In this document: positions 38,982 to 51,400 of the stretch, piece by piece | Layout: the number at the start of each line of letters is the position of its first letter | Numbering within the stretch: the stretch's first letter is position 1 | DNA from: Leptasterias polaris | Taxonomy: Eukaryota; Echinodermata; Asteroidea; Forcipulatida; Asteriidae | Direction of reading: 5' to 3' | DNA: 64,000 nucleotides | Assembly (NCBI GenBank): GCA_037783415.1 | Contig: JAZGTN010000026.1 | Coordinates: 1,757,001-1,821,000 of the forward strand | The notes under the pieces: model-generated | Told to the model about the DNA's origin: nothing | Databases searched by the model: none | The model's input: the letters and a program-made list of their open reading frames with translations, nothing else | Translations under genes and position numbers: made by a program

Positions 38982-39560
38982 CCATGGGTTTCCCATGGGA
39001 TTCCCATGGGATCCCATGGGATCCCATGGGAATCCCATGGGAATCAGATTTGTTCCCATTGAGTCATTGGTGTTCCCATGGGAATCCCATGGGAACACCA
39101 TGGGAACACCATGGGTTCTGATTTGTTCCCATTGAGTCATTGGTGTTCCCCATGGGAATCCCATGGGAACACCATGGGTTCTGATTTGTTCCCATTGAGT
39201 AATTGTTGTTCCCATGGGAACACCATGGGAACACCATGGGTTCTGATTTGTTCCCATTGAGTCATTGGTGTTCCCCATGGGAATCCCATGGGAACACCAT
39301 GGTTCTGATTTGTTTCCATTGAGTAATTGTTGTTCCCATGGGAACACCATGGGAACACCATGGGAACACCATTGGTTCTGATTTGTTCCCATTGAGTCAT
39401 TGGTGTTCCCATGGGGATCATTGGTGTTCCCATGGGGATCCCATGGGATTCTGATCTGTTCCAATTGAACCCCATACCCCATGGTGTTTCACATGGGAAT
39501 CACATTGGAACACGGCCATGGGTTCTGATTTCCATTGAGTCATTGGTGTTCCCATGGGAT
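38982..39560. repeat. CCATGG palindrome array, left
   Basis: Nested repeat: CCCATGGGAA units combined with a spacer TTCTGATTTGTTCCCATTGA recurring roughly every 62 bp (39117, 39179, 39241, 39303 and onward). Confidence 0.85.
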
Positions 39561-39663
39561 CCTGAGTTTTAGTTTTACTATTCAAAGTAACTTGTCATTA
39601 AGACTGAGGAGGTATACATACTAGTATGAGTAAAAGAAAAAATAATCTGAAAAATTGTTAGAC

Positions 39664-39794
39664 ACATCCAGCTACAAAAAATGTCCCAACCAAATGACAA
39701 AAAGACCCAACAAAATAGCTTTAAAAAACGCCGACTGGCTTCTCGATATGTCAAAGATGCAAAATCAGGCATTGTTTGTAAATTGTTGTACTCA
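39664..39794 (+). repeat. 131-bp direct repeat, copy 1
   Basis: Near-perfect match to 40567-40697 (one substitution seen). On the plus strand it can read KKRRLASRYVKDAKSGIVCK, a basic exon-like stretch; function unknown. Confidence 0.8.
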
Positions 39795-40566
39795 TTATGC
39801 CATGTAGTATGCAGTCACTGCATATTCAAAGCAGTAAAAGGACTGCACAAGTTTATTTAACACAAATATAGCACAGCCCTGCCGCTTGGTGGCGCTATGC
39901 TACATGTATCTTTGATTAAGTTCAGCCCCCTGACTTCGCGTATGTAAATTGCACACCTATGTGGTTAGAGCCCCTTCTCTTCCACAATGAGTCATCAGTT
40001 TGAAATGAAACTGAACATTACAATACAACCGACGTTTGCTGTCTGACTTGTTGATGTATTGTTAGTGTAAATTATTAAAGCTTCCCATTTTTAAGTAGGA
40101 CTAGGAGGTTTTTGAGGGCAATTTCATTTTAAAAGCTGATAGTTGGAAACTGAAATGCTGATGTGAATGTGAATGCAGATATGTGAATTTTACAGTGAAA
40201 CTCAACAAGAACAAGAAAGAATCATCAGTGATCAGCATCAGACATCGTTTGTTGGTGATCGTTGGCACGTTGTTGTGTTTGCCTGTGTTGTGTGATCAGA
40301 ACTAAAATAGCATGATTTGGTAAGTGTTTTGTTTAAAACGTGATTTTAAGTATAGTTTAAGTTTTCTTGTAACAATGTACATGTACAACTACAACAAGTA
40401 CTTTTGGTATGTCAGGTTGGTGTATGTAATGTAGGGGGATGGTTGTATAGTGTCAGACTGTTTTTCAAAATGTTGACATCTGCGGCGGTCGTCCTAGCGA
40501 TCCCCAGCAAAAAACACTTGTACAAACGGTACGATGGAAAACTTCAATTTACTAGATTTTTTTTAA

Positions 40567-40697
40567 ACATCCAGCTACAAAAAATGTCCCATCCAAATGA
40601 CAAAAAGACCCAACAAAATAGCTTTAAAAAACGCCGACTGGCTTCTCGATATGTCAAAGATGCAAAATCAGGCATTGTTTGTAAATTGTTGTACTCA
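40567..40697 (+). repeat. 131-bp direct repeat, copy 2
   Basis: Second copy, followed by CGAATTGATAG instead of TTATGCCATG. The frame is open from upstream (LTSAAVVLAIPSKKHLYKRY) through the repeat to a stop at 40715; possibly an exon of a captured or decayed gene. Confidence 0.7.
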
Positions 40698-41499
40698 CGA
40701 ATTGATAGATTTTAAGTCAACGATCGGTTAAACCCCACCCATCGCAATCCCGTCTAAGAACACTCTCGTAATTAAACGGGTGCACTGCGTAGTGGCAGTG
40801 CATCAGTAGCTGGGTCTAAACGTGTACCCAATTCAAATCGTACCCAGGTTACCTCGTACCCAAGTCAAATCGGTTGTAACTACCTAGTTGTCTAAAACCC
40901 CTTAACTGATTAGCGCAAAATTTAAAATTTTTGACTGCCATAGTTAAAATTAATTATATTTAATAACTTCATGGTCACATGGTTTGGGCATGGTACTGAT
41001 TTAAGTTATGCTGCCATGTCTGTACCATCGCAGACTATAGTTTTGGCAAATGTTTTTATTTTTCTTACAAATATATTTCCTATTTCTTCCTTTACAGTTC
41101 TTTGTGCTTCTCTCTCTGAGGAATGTGACTAAATCATCACCACCATCAACAGAAGCCCAGCAATGGAGCATGGTGGCATTTCTCACAAGACCAGCATTGG
41201 GTTTGGGCTACTTGCCTAAGATAAACATTCCAAAAAGAGATTAATCCTGTGGTGTTGCAACTTCCACAACTTACTGTCCTCTTCAATCACCATTATAATA
41301 AAACTAGTTTTTCCTAAGTTTAAAACGTAAATAAAACTGCAGTACAATTGCCCTTATATTATAGTAAAATGAGATTGAAAACACATTATAGTAAAATGAG
41401 ATTGAAAACAGTTTTTTAACTTATTTGTTTCATAGTACTACTACAAAATTATTTTGCATAGTAAAACTATGGCAAATCGGCCAAAACACTAAATTCCTG

Positions 41500-41805
41500 C
41501 ATGGGACCCCATGGGATCCTCCATGGGATCCTTCATGGGATCCCCATGGGATCCTTCATGGGATCCCCATGGGATCCTTCATGGGACCCCATGGGATCCC
41601 CATGGGATCCTTCATGGGATCCCCATGGGTTCCCCATGGGTTCCCCATGGGGATCCCCATGGGGATCCTCTATGGGACCCCATGGGGATCCTTCATGGGA
41701 CCCCATGGGATATTTTTAAGATTTCCCATGGGATACCCCATGGGTATTCCCATGGGTTCACCATGCCCAATTCACCATGAGAATCCCATGGGATTCCCAT
41801 GGGAC
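41500..41805. repeat. CCATGG palindrome array, right
   Basis: Monomers of the form CCATGGGATCCTTCATGGGA, distinct in composition from the left array although both ends are built on the same palindrome. Confidence 0.85.
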
Positions 41806-42785
41806 ATTTCTGTAAGGGAGTGTACAACACTAACTTTTTAACCTGTATATGGGTTAACAGTGTACAACACTAACTTTTGAACCTGTATATGGGTTAACAG
41901 TGCAGTGTTGGGAAGTTCACGTTTAATTTACATGTTGAAATGAAATATACAAAACCAACATTTCAAAAACTTAACCTTGAAGTGAGGGGAAAGGGGTAGA
42001 AAGGGGAAATAGATGGTACCACACAATCATTAATTAAACCATATCTCCAAAGTTCAATGACCCGGGGGAGTGAAATTCAGTGATAGCCTCATCTGAACCA
42101 TTCCACATATCTAAGAGGGGTCCCAGATTTTTGTTTTTTTAAGGGGACAAACAATTTTTTTGCACCCATGTACTTACCATGTAAATATCACATATCAAAT
42201 ACCATAGATCAAGGACGGACCTACCAATATAAAACCCTTTCATAAGCGGAACCGTCTGTTTATCGTGTGTCTGCTTATTATTGTCAACAGCTTGTGGCTA
42301 CAAGGTGTCTGGTTCTCAACACAAAATGAAAAAAAGGCCCTTCAGTCACTCAAACACCGATATTTTTATTTATTATTTTTGGTTTTGCACGAGGCGTTTT
42401 AGTTTATGTTATTTCTGTTTTTCTCTGTATTACATAATCAATTAAAACAAAATTAATTAAACAATTAATTAAAAAAGGCAAATAATCTTAGACAATAGCT
42501 AGGCATGAAAAGCAGTCATTTAAATGTAAAACATCTTCAGAATTGCACAGAAAACATGTTCAATACCTTTTTGATGGTGTGGTACCATCTATTGGCCATT
42601 TCCAGCATTACCAGATTACAGTAAAATAGAGGGGCGTGGCCTCACTTAAAGGTTTTAATCAACCTTTTTCATCAATGTCTGCCCGAGGTTTTCATCTATT
42701 ATTTTTTTCTAGGTCAAAGGACGGCTTAAATGCCATTGATAAAGAATTCATTTGGAACAGTGATGATTTATTTTATTGCACTTAC

Positions 42786-42899
42786 TTATCTGGCACCGAA
42801 TTCCTTCGTAACCAGATGGACATCCACAACGGTAAGCATTCACTAGATCTATGCATTGTCCTCCATTCAAACACGGGCTGCTAGAACATTCATTGATAT
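42786..42899 (-). CDS. EGF exon C, unit 9
   Basis: Same as units 7 and 8. Confidence 0.88.
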
Positions 42900-43171
42900 C
42901 TAATGCACAAAGGTAAAAACAGATTTATTATTTGTGTTGGTTCAAGAAGCTTTGCTGGTCTCCGGTTGACAGCATGGTTGACAGCACCCTCTGTCAGCAA
43001 GGAAAATAAACAACAATCTCAGCTCGGCTTCGCTTTGTTAAATGGAATAGTCCAGATTTCACCTTGTGCCTATATTCTGCAACAATGCACTCACATGCAT
43101 TCAAGGACTGCTTAAATGCCATTGATAAAGAATTCATTTGGAACAGTGATGATTTATTTTATTGCACTTAC

Positions 43172-43285
43172 TTATCTGGCACCGAATTCCTTCGTAACCA
43201 GATGGACATCCACAAAAGTAAGCATTCACTAGATCTATGCATTGTCCTCCATTCAAACACGGGCTGCTAGAACATTCATTGATAT
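43172..43285 (-). CDS. EGF exon C2, unit 9
   Basis: Same as units 7 and 8. Confidence 0.87.
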
Positions 43286-43586
43286 CTAATGCACAAAGGT
43301 AAAAACAGATTTATTATTTGTGTTGGTTCAAGAAGCTTTGCTGGTCTCCGGTTGACAGCACCCTCTGTCAGCAAGGAAAATAAACAACAATCTCAGCTCG
43401 GCTTCGCTTTGTTAAATGGAATAGTCCAGATTTCACCTTGTGCCTATATTCTGCAACAATGCAAAAAAGGCAGTTATTGAAAGGAAAAGAAAAAGGAAAG
43501 GAATGTGTGGTTTAAAACAGTTAAGATACCATGTCAAACAGAAAAACAATATTTGTAGTTTAAATCAGTTCAGAAAGAGGTCCAGG

Positions 43587-43745
43587 GGTCGATTTCACCA
43601 AACTCTTCCTAACTTAGGACTAGTCCTAGGCAATGCTAAGAGATAGGACTAGTCTTGAGTTACTGGTCCTAACTTAAGACTAGTCCTATCTCTTAGCATT
43701 GCCTAGAACTAGTCCTAAGTTAGGAAGAGTTTGGTGAAATCGACC
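43587..43745. mobile_element. 159-bp foldback element
   Basis: Almost entirely one inverted repeat: arms GGTCGATTTCACCAAACTCT and its complement, ending GGTGAAATCGACC. A 5-bp target duplication CCAGG lies at 43582-43586 and 43746-43750. Sister units show the empty site GAGGTCCAGGCTCTG. No coding. Confidence 0.85.
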
Positions 43746-44399
43746 CCAGGCTCTGTGGCTCTTTTGTAAACAGGTGGGGTCATGGGTAAAATGGCCTATA
43801 GGCCTTTGCAGTGATCTGGCCACCAGCCTTACATCCACTTTTCCTTTGCAAAAAGACACTTTGCTATAAGATGAAGATGGTGTAATCTGATTATGCTACA
43901 CTGTACAAAATAAATGTCCTCCGAGCCTCATTTTGAGAACATTTAGATTTCTACACTGGAAAAAACACAAGATGGCTTTTAACATGGTAGTAATCTGCTC
44001 AATCTCCAATTCAATGAACGGATGATGATACAAGTCTCTCGCATATTTGATCATTTTGGAAACCTTGGATCCCAACACACATTGTCTTAATAACGCACAG
44101 AATCAATGAAAGAGGTGTGAGACTTTCTGTGAGCACAAAATAAAACCACAAATTGATCTGAAAATAATTCTGTTACAACTCAGTGAAAAATATAACATGA
44201 TGATTAAACATACACACCTACATTGTCAATAAATCTGCGATGAAAAAATAAAAAAACATGTGTATTAGTATTTATAGGCAATGAGCCAAACAGTCAAACC
44301 GCTGTGGCCTTCTGTTTTGTCAAGCATATCATCACAGTCTTCACAATATTTCATGCATCACTTCCACCCTAGCCAATTTGACCCCTAAAATCTCATTTA

Positions 44400-44534
<135 letters not shown>

Positions 44535-44604
44535 TTAAAAGATGTGATACTTTTGGTCAAGTGGTTATCAGACTGCAGAGAGTTTCAATCCATATGAGAG
44601 AGCT

Positions 44605-44830
44605 GGGCTCATTCCATAAAGCTACTACCCTTGCCTAGAAAAAGTTACTTATGAAGTTTATATGCTCAGAAAGAGAAATCTAGGTTCAATTTCACAAAGA
44701 ATTAAGATTGACTTTAAGTGCATATCAATCTTAATTGCTAAGCAAAGTTTGATGTCACAATACAAATCACTATGGTAATACTGACAACTCATCTTAAGAT
44801 GAATCGTAGTGCTTTGTGAAATCGACCCCT
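44605..44830. repeat. MITE-like palindromic repeat, unit 9
   Basis: Same as the unit 7 copy. Confidence 0.6.
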
Positions 44831-45637
44831 GGACACCAGTCACAACAAACAATGAAAAATGTGCCTAAAAATGAGCCTACTTGGATTCCAACAACTAATT
44901 TAAGCTACGATAATTCGGTAGGTCTTTTAATTTATACAGTATTTCAGACGGAAGTCTTTCTCTGGATCTGGAGGACTGGTGCTGGTGTGAACTTCATAAT
45001 CAGTGAGCTTTCAGATTGAAACTAAGAAGGTGTTTTAGTTTTTTAATCACAAATCGTGTTCTTTGTTTTGAAATGGCAGTGTACGAATCCATAAATTAGT
45101 CTCACTTGCAAGGTGTATGGCACATGTGTGCAGTTTTTGTTTCTATTGATAAAAGGTACATACTTGTGCCACAATTACTGAAAAATATAATATGATGATT
45201 AAACATATACACCTACATTGTCAATAAATTTGCGATGAAAAAAACCCAAACATGTGTATTAGTATTTATAGGCAATGAGCCAAACAGTCAAACCGCTGTA
45301 GCCTTCTGTTTTGTCAAGCATATCACTGCATTGTCCTCACATTATTTCATGCATCACTTACAATGTATGACCTAGCCAATTTGACACCATACATCAATGT
45401 TTCTAAATATCAGCAAGTCACATGGTCAGGATTGTTTGTTTAGGCAACTCTGTATCAGACCTGTAAATGGGTAAAACAGTGGACAACACTAACTTTTTAA
45501 CCTGTACATGGGTTAACAGTGTACAACACTAACTTTTGAACCTTTATATGGGTTAACAGTGTACAACACTAACTTTTTAACCTGTATATGGGTTAACAGT
45601 GTACAACACTAACTTTTTAACCTGTATATGGGTTAAC

Positions 45638-45670
45638 CATGGAGGTAGAAATAGAAGGAGTTGGAACGAA
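45638..45670 (+). repeat. Left terminal inverted repeat of the P-like element
   Basis: 33 bp, perfect complement of 53896-53928. Confidence 0.93.
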
Positions 45671-45838
45671 ATCCTAAGCCAGTTTACGACCAATTAGCGA
45701 GTTTGGAGGCCTGCAGTAAACCAATGGTGCCTCCCGCTGAGCCGAACAGTTTTACGACCCGATAAGCGCTCTCTTGTGCAGTGTCTGCTGCCGCGATAAT
45801 CCGACCGTACACAGAAAAATCTCCGTTCTCACATTACT

Positions 45839-45849
45839 GGAGTAAACAC
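45839..45849 (+). promoter_or_regulatory. 11-bp subterminal inverted repeat, left
   Basis: GGAGTAAACAC, 201 bp from the left end, paired with 53838-53848. P elements have an 11-bp internal inverted repeat that assists transposition; a similar role is inferred here. Confidence 0.55.
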
Positions 45850-45859
45850 TCTCCTTCAC

Positions 45860-46003
45860 GAACAAGGCAATGACATGTAGTTTTAGCATGCGCAGTAGTG
45901 TTTAGCGTGCTACAAGCTATGCGCCATGTTTTTCTTTCAATTCGTCATAAAATTCTGCTTCTAATGATGTTTTGATCGCCGATTTCTGCCGAATTTTACC
46001 AAG
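45860..46003 (+). other. Putative 5' untranslated exon of the transposase gene
   Basis: A likely donor AAG|GTTAGT at 46003/46004 pairs with the acceptor TTTTAG at 46887. The transcription start is not visible and the left border given is only approximate. The intron 46004-46887 contains T-rich runs and no coding. Confidence 0.35.
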
Positions 46004-46919
46004 GTTAGTGAAACATCTTTGTTTTCCCCGAATTGTTGAATATCACTGATTTTTCCTGATAATTTTGATCGTTTTTTAATGTGTTCCCGACGTGCCCCGA
46101 TCATGAAAATGGGAGTGTTTTAAGGAGACATCGTTTCTGTTTATGTTGACGGTTCAAGGGTTGTTTTACGATTTATTACACAAAAGTTAGCTTTTGGGGG
46201 ATTTTTTTTTTTTGGGGGGGGCATTTATAACGTTGGTCCTTCACTGAACGAAATGAGGCATCTATGCCTCCTTCATGTCTTTTTAAAATATGCGATAAAG
46301 ATACTATTTTCATGATTTTATTTGCCCACTCCCTTTTCGGCTTTTTTACCCACGTATTTAAAATCTCAGACGCGAGTACGATCGAGTTAGCTAATAATTT
46401 TTGTAAAAGTCATTTATCTCATTTGTAATTTTATATTTTGGTGATGGAGACAAATACATTTCATCAAAATTAACCATCTAAAATAAAACCCTGTAATTTT
46501 TTTTTTTTTTTATACTTTTGCAAAGCTTGTTTAAAACCTTTTCAAATATTTTTTTTAGCATTTCATTTATAGGCCTAAAGTAATATGAATACGACTATAG
46601 TAGGGCCTTCTATAAGTTTCAACACGGTAGTATTAAATTTTAATACTACATCCATGTATTCGGCAATTTTTTAGCAATGCATTGGCTGGCAGTATAATTT
46701 TATAAATACTTCTACTACACTAGCTACATTTTTATGATTTACGATCAACACAAGGACAATCACCGTAATAAAAATTATTTCAAAAGATCATTTCTAATTC
46801 TACACAAAGAAAGTTACGTAGATTTAAAATCATAGGCCTTCATTCCAATTTTTCCTAACATTACATTTTTTATTTTCTTCATTTTAGATGTGGAATGTGC
46901 ATAAAGGTTGACTTCAAGA

Positions 46920-49900
46920 ATGGTTTCTCACTCGGAGTGCTTACAAAATATTTGTAGGTTATGTGGTGAATCCCGTGTTGTTATTGTTGGCCGAAATCCT
47001 ATTGAGAAATGTAAGTTTGCAAAGCAAATCTACGTTGCCTTTAACATCTCTGTAGATAAGGATATACCAGATGTGCATCCACATTATATCTGTAAGATTT
47101 GTGAAGTGAAACTCCGTCAGTGGTGGACTAAATTTAGCCACAAGCACATGAAGACGGCTAAGTGCATTATTAGATTGGCATCGTTCGACCGCTCTAACTG
47201 TGACGTCTGCAAGGAAGTTGATGAACCCCTCACATCTAGACTTCGTGGGTATAAAGAAGAGGCTGAGAAGTCTAACTTATTAACATGGTTTACCAAAGAT
47301 TGCCTCAAAATTATTAAAATGAGCTCTGATGGCAATCCTGTTTGCAATATAAAGGTGTTCACTGACTTTTCTTGGCAGCTGAGTGTAGCAGATGTCTGCG
47401 TTACAGAAGATCTTTTCCTGCTGAAGGTTCCAGCAAAGATGAGCGTCAGTGACTGTGAACGCATGTGTTCATTTATTTGTAGTAGGTTTGTTTGTATAGG
47501 AAACGAATTCCCAGTTTTGGTTAATTTGAAGAAAGGGCCCCATGGTCAAATCCCTGTTTCCATCACACCAAAGGATGCATTTGTAGATGGTGTTATACGG
47601 CACAAAAAATGCAAGCTTTTACTTAATGACGGCGAAGGTAATCGTTGTGATGTATGTAGGATACATCGGTGTGATTTGGCGTCAATGTTATATCGGCTGA
47701 AGAGCAAAGAAGGTAACTTAGTAACAGCTTCATCAACGATCCCGCACAGTAGTATGACAGTTGCCCAACTCCAACAGAAGGCCGATAGTGTCCAAGTAGA
47801 TAGGCGGATTTGGAAGAGGAAAAGTGCCACCCTACAGAGCAGGATTTCTACAATGCTGGAGGTTGAAGGCATCACTGTAGATAACCTTCAAGATGAAACC
47901 CTAAAAGACACCATGAAGGCATGTGATGATACTGTCATGGCTGAATTCCCAGACGAGTCTCCTTCAAGGTTGATGTGGGAACAACAGAAAGAGTCTGCTA
48001 TGAAGGGCAAACAGATGCGCTGGCATCCTGCAATTATCCGTCTATGCATTGCCCTTCATAGCAAATCAGCAGCAGCATACAATCTTATGAGGGGTTCAGG
48101 TTTTATAAGATTACCTCACGAGTCTTCACTTCACCCATATAGCCACTTTGCAGACATTTCACCCGGATTCAGCTATGCAATGTTAGAAAGAATTACAAGT
48201 GACCAACGCCTAGATAGCTGCCCAGAAGAGGAGAAGCACATTTCTGTCCTCTTTGACGAAATGAAAGTTAAGTCTGGTTTGGTGTACTCTGTCAGGTCGG
48301 GTAAGATAATTGGTTTTACCGACATAACAGAAGTAAGCAGTGAGGTGTCGGATTTTGAGTCTCGGTGTAAAGGGGAAGAAAAGTCTTTTGAAGCAACACA
48401 TGTTCTTGTATTGATGATTCGTGGCCTGTTCACTTCCCTCCATGCTCCAGTTGCATACTACCCCACTAGAGGTGTGACAACTAGCCAGCTCTACCCTTGC
48501 ATTTCTGAGGCCATCACATATTTGGAGTTTGTTGGGTTTAAGGTGTGGTCTTTGGTGTGCGATGGAGCATCCCCCAACCGCAAATTTTTCAGACTACAGG
48601 GTGGTGATGCTACAAAAGAGCTAACATATAAGACTCAGAGTGCTTTCGACGAGACGAGACCGTTGTTTTTCATTTGTGATACGCCGCACCTAATGAAGAC
48701 AACGCGGAACAACCTGGAAAATTCAGGATACAACAACAAAACAAGACGACTCTACGTAAGTGTTTTTTTCTTTCTCTTATTTTGTGTCAACGCATACCAC
48801 TGTGCCCCATTTTGAACCGCAAACACCTGCGCTTGTTGGTCCACTTATTTAGAGGACCAAGCAAAATCAGGAACCATAAAGAACAATTATATTGTATTTG
48901 AGCAATGAACATCAAAATGTAAATACTAAGCCCCAAGTTGTTTATCAATTTTATTCGTCCAATGTGCAGTATGACAACCAGAACATCAACTGGACCCAAC
49001 TCCTGCAACTATATGAGTGGGACGTTGGACTGACAAGGAGTTCACCTGGCCTACGACGTCTTCATAAGATTAGCTTTGAACATCTGCACCTCACCCCGTC
49101 CCTCAGAATGAGAGTGTACATGGCTGTCCAGGTAAAGCAATACAACATTGCATTCTGTATGACTTGGTTTTGATTTTTACCTACATGTACAACTGTTCTG
49201 CATTCTGCCACTGATGCGATGAACTAGTTTTTTCTCAACGGAAAGAACATCTGAAATCTCAATCAAACTTATGGTGTTAGGTTGGTAAAATAAATCTAGG
49301 CCTTGAACTTCGCTCTTGAAGGACAGTAAATAAAAAGTAAAGAGCACCACGGCAACTGCTTTGAGTCCCACGGGTTAATTCCAGGACTGGAAGCCAATTT
49401 AAGTTAAACAGTTTATTTTATTATTATTTGGTGATTACGTTTAAAGGTACTGAGCTCCACAGTGGCCAACGCATTGGAAGGAGTGGGTCGTCCTGGAACC
49501 GAATCAACTGTCAAATTCCTGCGACTGATGGATCAGTTCTTTGACTGTTTGAACGTAAGCAGCCCACTTCAGGGAATGCGGTCACGCAAGCCTGCACTAG
49601 AGCCCTACACTAGTACTGATGACTGGAGGTTCAAGGTACTTTTTCTTATCAAAACTTTGTTCCCCTACCCTGCAATTTGAGACTTTTTTTATTTTGTACA
49701 AAATAACATATACATAGCATCATGTCTTCGAAAAATTTATTTTTATTGGCAGCAATTTCTTAGCATTAGACTCTTTTGTTAACATTGCCCTATCCATTTC
49801 TCATCTTTTCATTTTATTAATTTTACAGAATAGAACAACATACAAAGATAGAAATTGAAATAGAAATAAATAAAAAAAATGTAAGCAATATACTAACAAA

Positions 49901-50752
49901 GAAAATGAGACGAAAAAACAGCATCACCTATTGGATAGAACAAACAATCTGAACTATATTAACTATTTTGTGTATGCGTTATGTTTTCAGTGGCTACTGA
50001 ACGACTTCCTTGGTTTTTTCAAAGACTGGGAAGACCAAGTTCAAGCCATTCCAGAACTTGACAACAAGACAAGGCAAAGCATGTGTCTTAGCAGGGAGAC
50101 GGTTGAAGGCATTCGAATTACAGGTATGTAAAAAGTGTGCTTAATCTTTCACCACACATCATCGTTAAACCAAGGCTGGAAGAGACAATGGTCTGGTCCC
50201 TTTTTGGCATTATTAGAATCGGTATTCACATTAATTCCTTTAAAATTTGTTTTTGCAATGTTCAGGAAATTGCTGTTTTACGACAAAATTAAAATATGCT
50301 GAAAGTAATACAAATAATTGAAAAAATATTACTGTACATGGAATCAGATGTTAAAATTTAAAGATTACTTTAAGCCTTTCATCAGAAAAAAGTCGGCCAA
50401 AAGACAACTAAACTGTTACATGATATATATCATTTAAACATTTTTTCTTCTTTTAATACATGTAGTTCACTCTTTTGTGGAACTGACAAAAATACTCCTC
50501 AATTCCCCTGGTGTGAAGTACTTCCTCAGTGAAAAACTCAACCAAGACCCGCTGGAGGAGTATTTCAGCAAACAACGGGGTGCAGGTGGGAGCTGGGACA
50601 ACCCTACTGTGGAACAGTTCGGACACAATATGCTGTCTCTGTACGTCTCTTCAAGCTGCGCAAAGGCTTCCAAGAAGGGAAATGTCAGAAAAAGTAGCCA
50701 AACCGAAATAACAAATATTGACAGCACTCCTCTCCCAAAGAGGAAAAAGTAA
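46920..50752 (+). CDS. P/THAP9-type transposase with RAG1-like N-terminal zinc region
   Basis: Exons 46920-48755, 48970-49131, 49447-49635, 49991-50123 and 50466-50752 join in frame to 868 residues. The ATG at 46920 has a good Kozak context. Residues 7-100 hold C12-R-L-C15-G, VDKDIPDVHPHYICKICE (H53, C58, C61) and C94-D-V-C97, matching in order and spacing the N-terminal zinc-binding region of RAG1 (CRICG, HP-x3-C-x2-C, C-D-I-C); there is no THAP finger. A second C-D-V-C lies at 243-246, then a helical segment and the P-family domain from M366 (MRWHPAIIRLCIALHSKSAA). Likely RNase-H catalytic residues are D446 (LFDEMK), D548 (CDGASPN) and E804 (NQDPLEEYFSKQR). The DTPHLMK motif at 587 and VLSSTVANAL, FFDCLNV and DNPTVEQF are P/THAP9 hallmarks. 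The C-terminus PLPKRKK is a likely nuclear signal. The protein ends soon after the DPLE motif, lacking the YxxG...GGL C-terminal part of THAP9-like proteins. Confidence 0.88.
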
Positions 50753-51400
50753 ACAAATTTGTATGAAAATTTATCATGCTTTTTTAAAACTACTTTTTGC
50801 CCCAAAGGGTAATCAATGGCTTTTCATAAGTCACTTGGATCAAATATCACATCAAGCGTAAAATGAAAGACCAGTTGGGTTGCATTTGTGCTTGTTTACA
50901 TATGTACATTTATTAATTAGCTCAAATTGAAACTAGTAAATAGCTGTGGTCAATGTACAAAGAAGTGACCTTGTTAATTGTGTCAGTTGCACCACCATGC
51001 AAAACTGCTCATTTTGAGATTATCAGAGGTAGTTCATGGTTTAAATATATATAACTTTCAGACTTTGTATGCATCTGTTTTATTTCATATTAAAGCTTGT
51101 ACTTCGAAAATCGTACAGCATACCTTTTATGAAATTTGAACTTTAAAAATGTTGGAAAGGGATGCATCAGCACTGGTTCATACTCTGTGCATTAGTCAGA
51201 TTGAAAAACATGTATTTAATTTGTTACTGTAATTTCGCTTCCACCAATGATTTTGAAACTGAAAGTTATTTTCATGAATGAATTTAAAATTATAGGTGAT
51301 GATGTAAATAAAACATTATGTACGGTAAACAAAAAGTTCCACAGACAAATACCTTCATTCAGATTAACAACTAGAGAGTTGTTCTTAAGCAAATGAATGT
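50753..51400. terminator. Convergent 3' region between the two transposon genes
   Basis: AT-rich and without coding. Possible polyadenylation signals: AATAAA at 51307-51312 for the plus gene; TTTATT at 51079-51084 and 50909-50914 for the minus gene. The 3' untranslated regions may overlap. Confidence 0.4.

Larger units (their letters stand above)
38966..41818. mobile_element. Element with CCATGG-rich terminal arrays, class unknown
   Basis: 2853 bp, with 23-bp inverted termini (one mismatch) beginning CCCTTACAAAAATGTCCC on the left and the complement of CCCTTACAGAAATGTCCC on the right. The flank shows at most a 2-bp (AG) duplication. Each end carries a long run of short palindromic monomers built on CCCATGGGA (about 38982-39560 and 41500-41805). 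The centre, 39560-41480, holds a duplicated 131-bp segment and no intact transposase. Frames that stay open through the arrays are low-complexity artefacts. Confidence 0.7.
38706..41902. repeat. 40-bp minisatellite, unit 8 (split)
   Basis: Monomers at 38706-38965 and 41819-41902, separated by the CCATGG-rich element. Confidence 0.88.

Noticed and set aside
38880..39482. 200-codon minus-strand frame rich in WDPHGNT and GTNQN
   Set aside because: Low-complexity translation of the CCATGG array; several frames stay open on both strands.
41425..41841. 138-codon plus-strand frame of GIPMGSFMG repeats
   Set aside because: Same artefact in the right array.
46908..46919. Transposase start at the TTG of 46908
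   Set aside because: The ATG at 46920 is in frame, has a good Kozak context and starts four codons later.
46920..50752. Calling the transposase RAG1 or Transib
   Set aside because: Only the N-terminal zinc region resembles RAG1; the catalytic and C-terminal motifs are those of P/THAP9.
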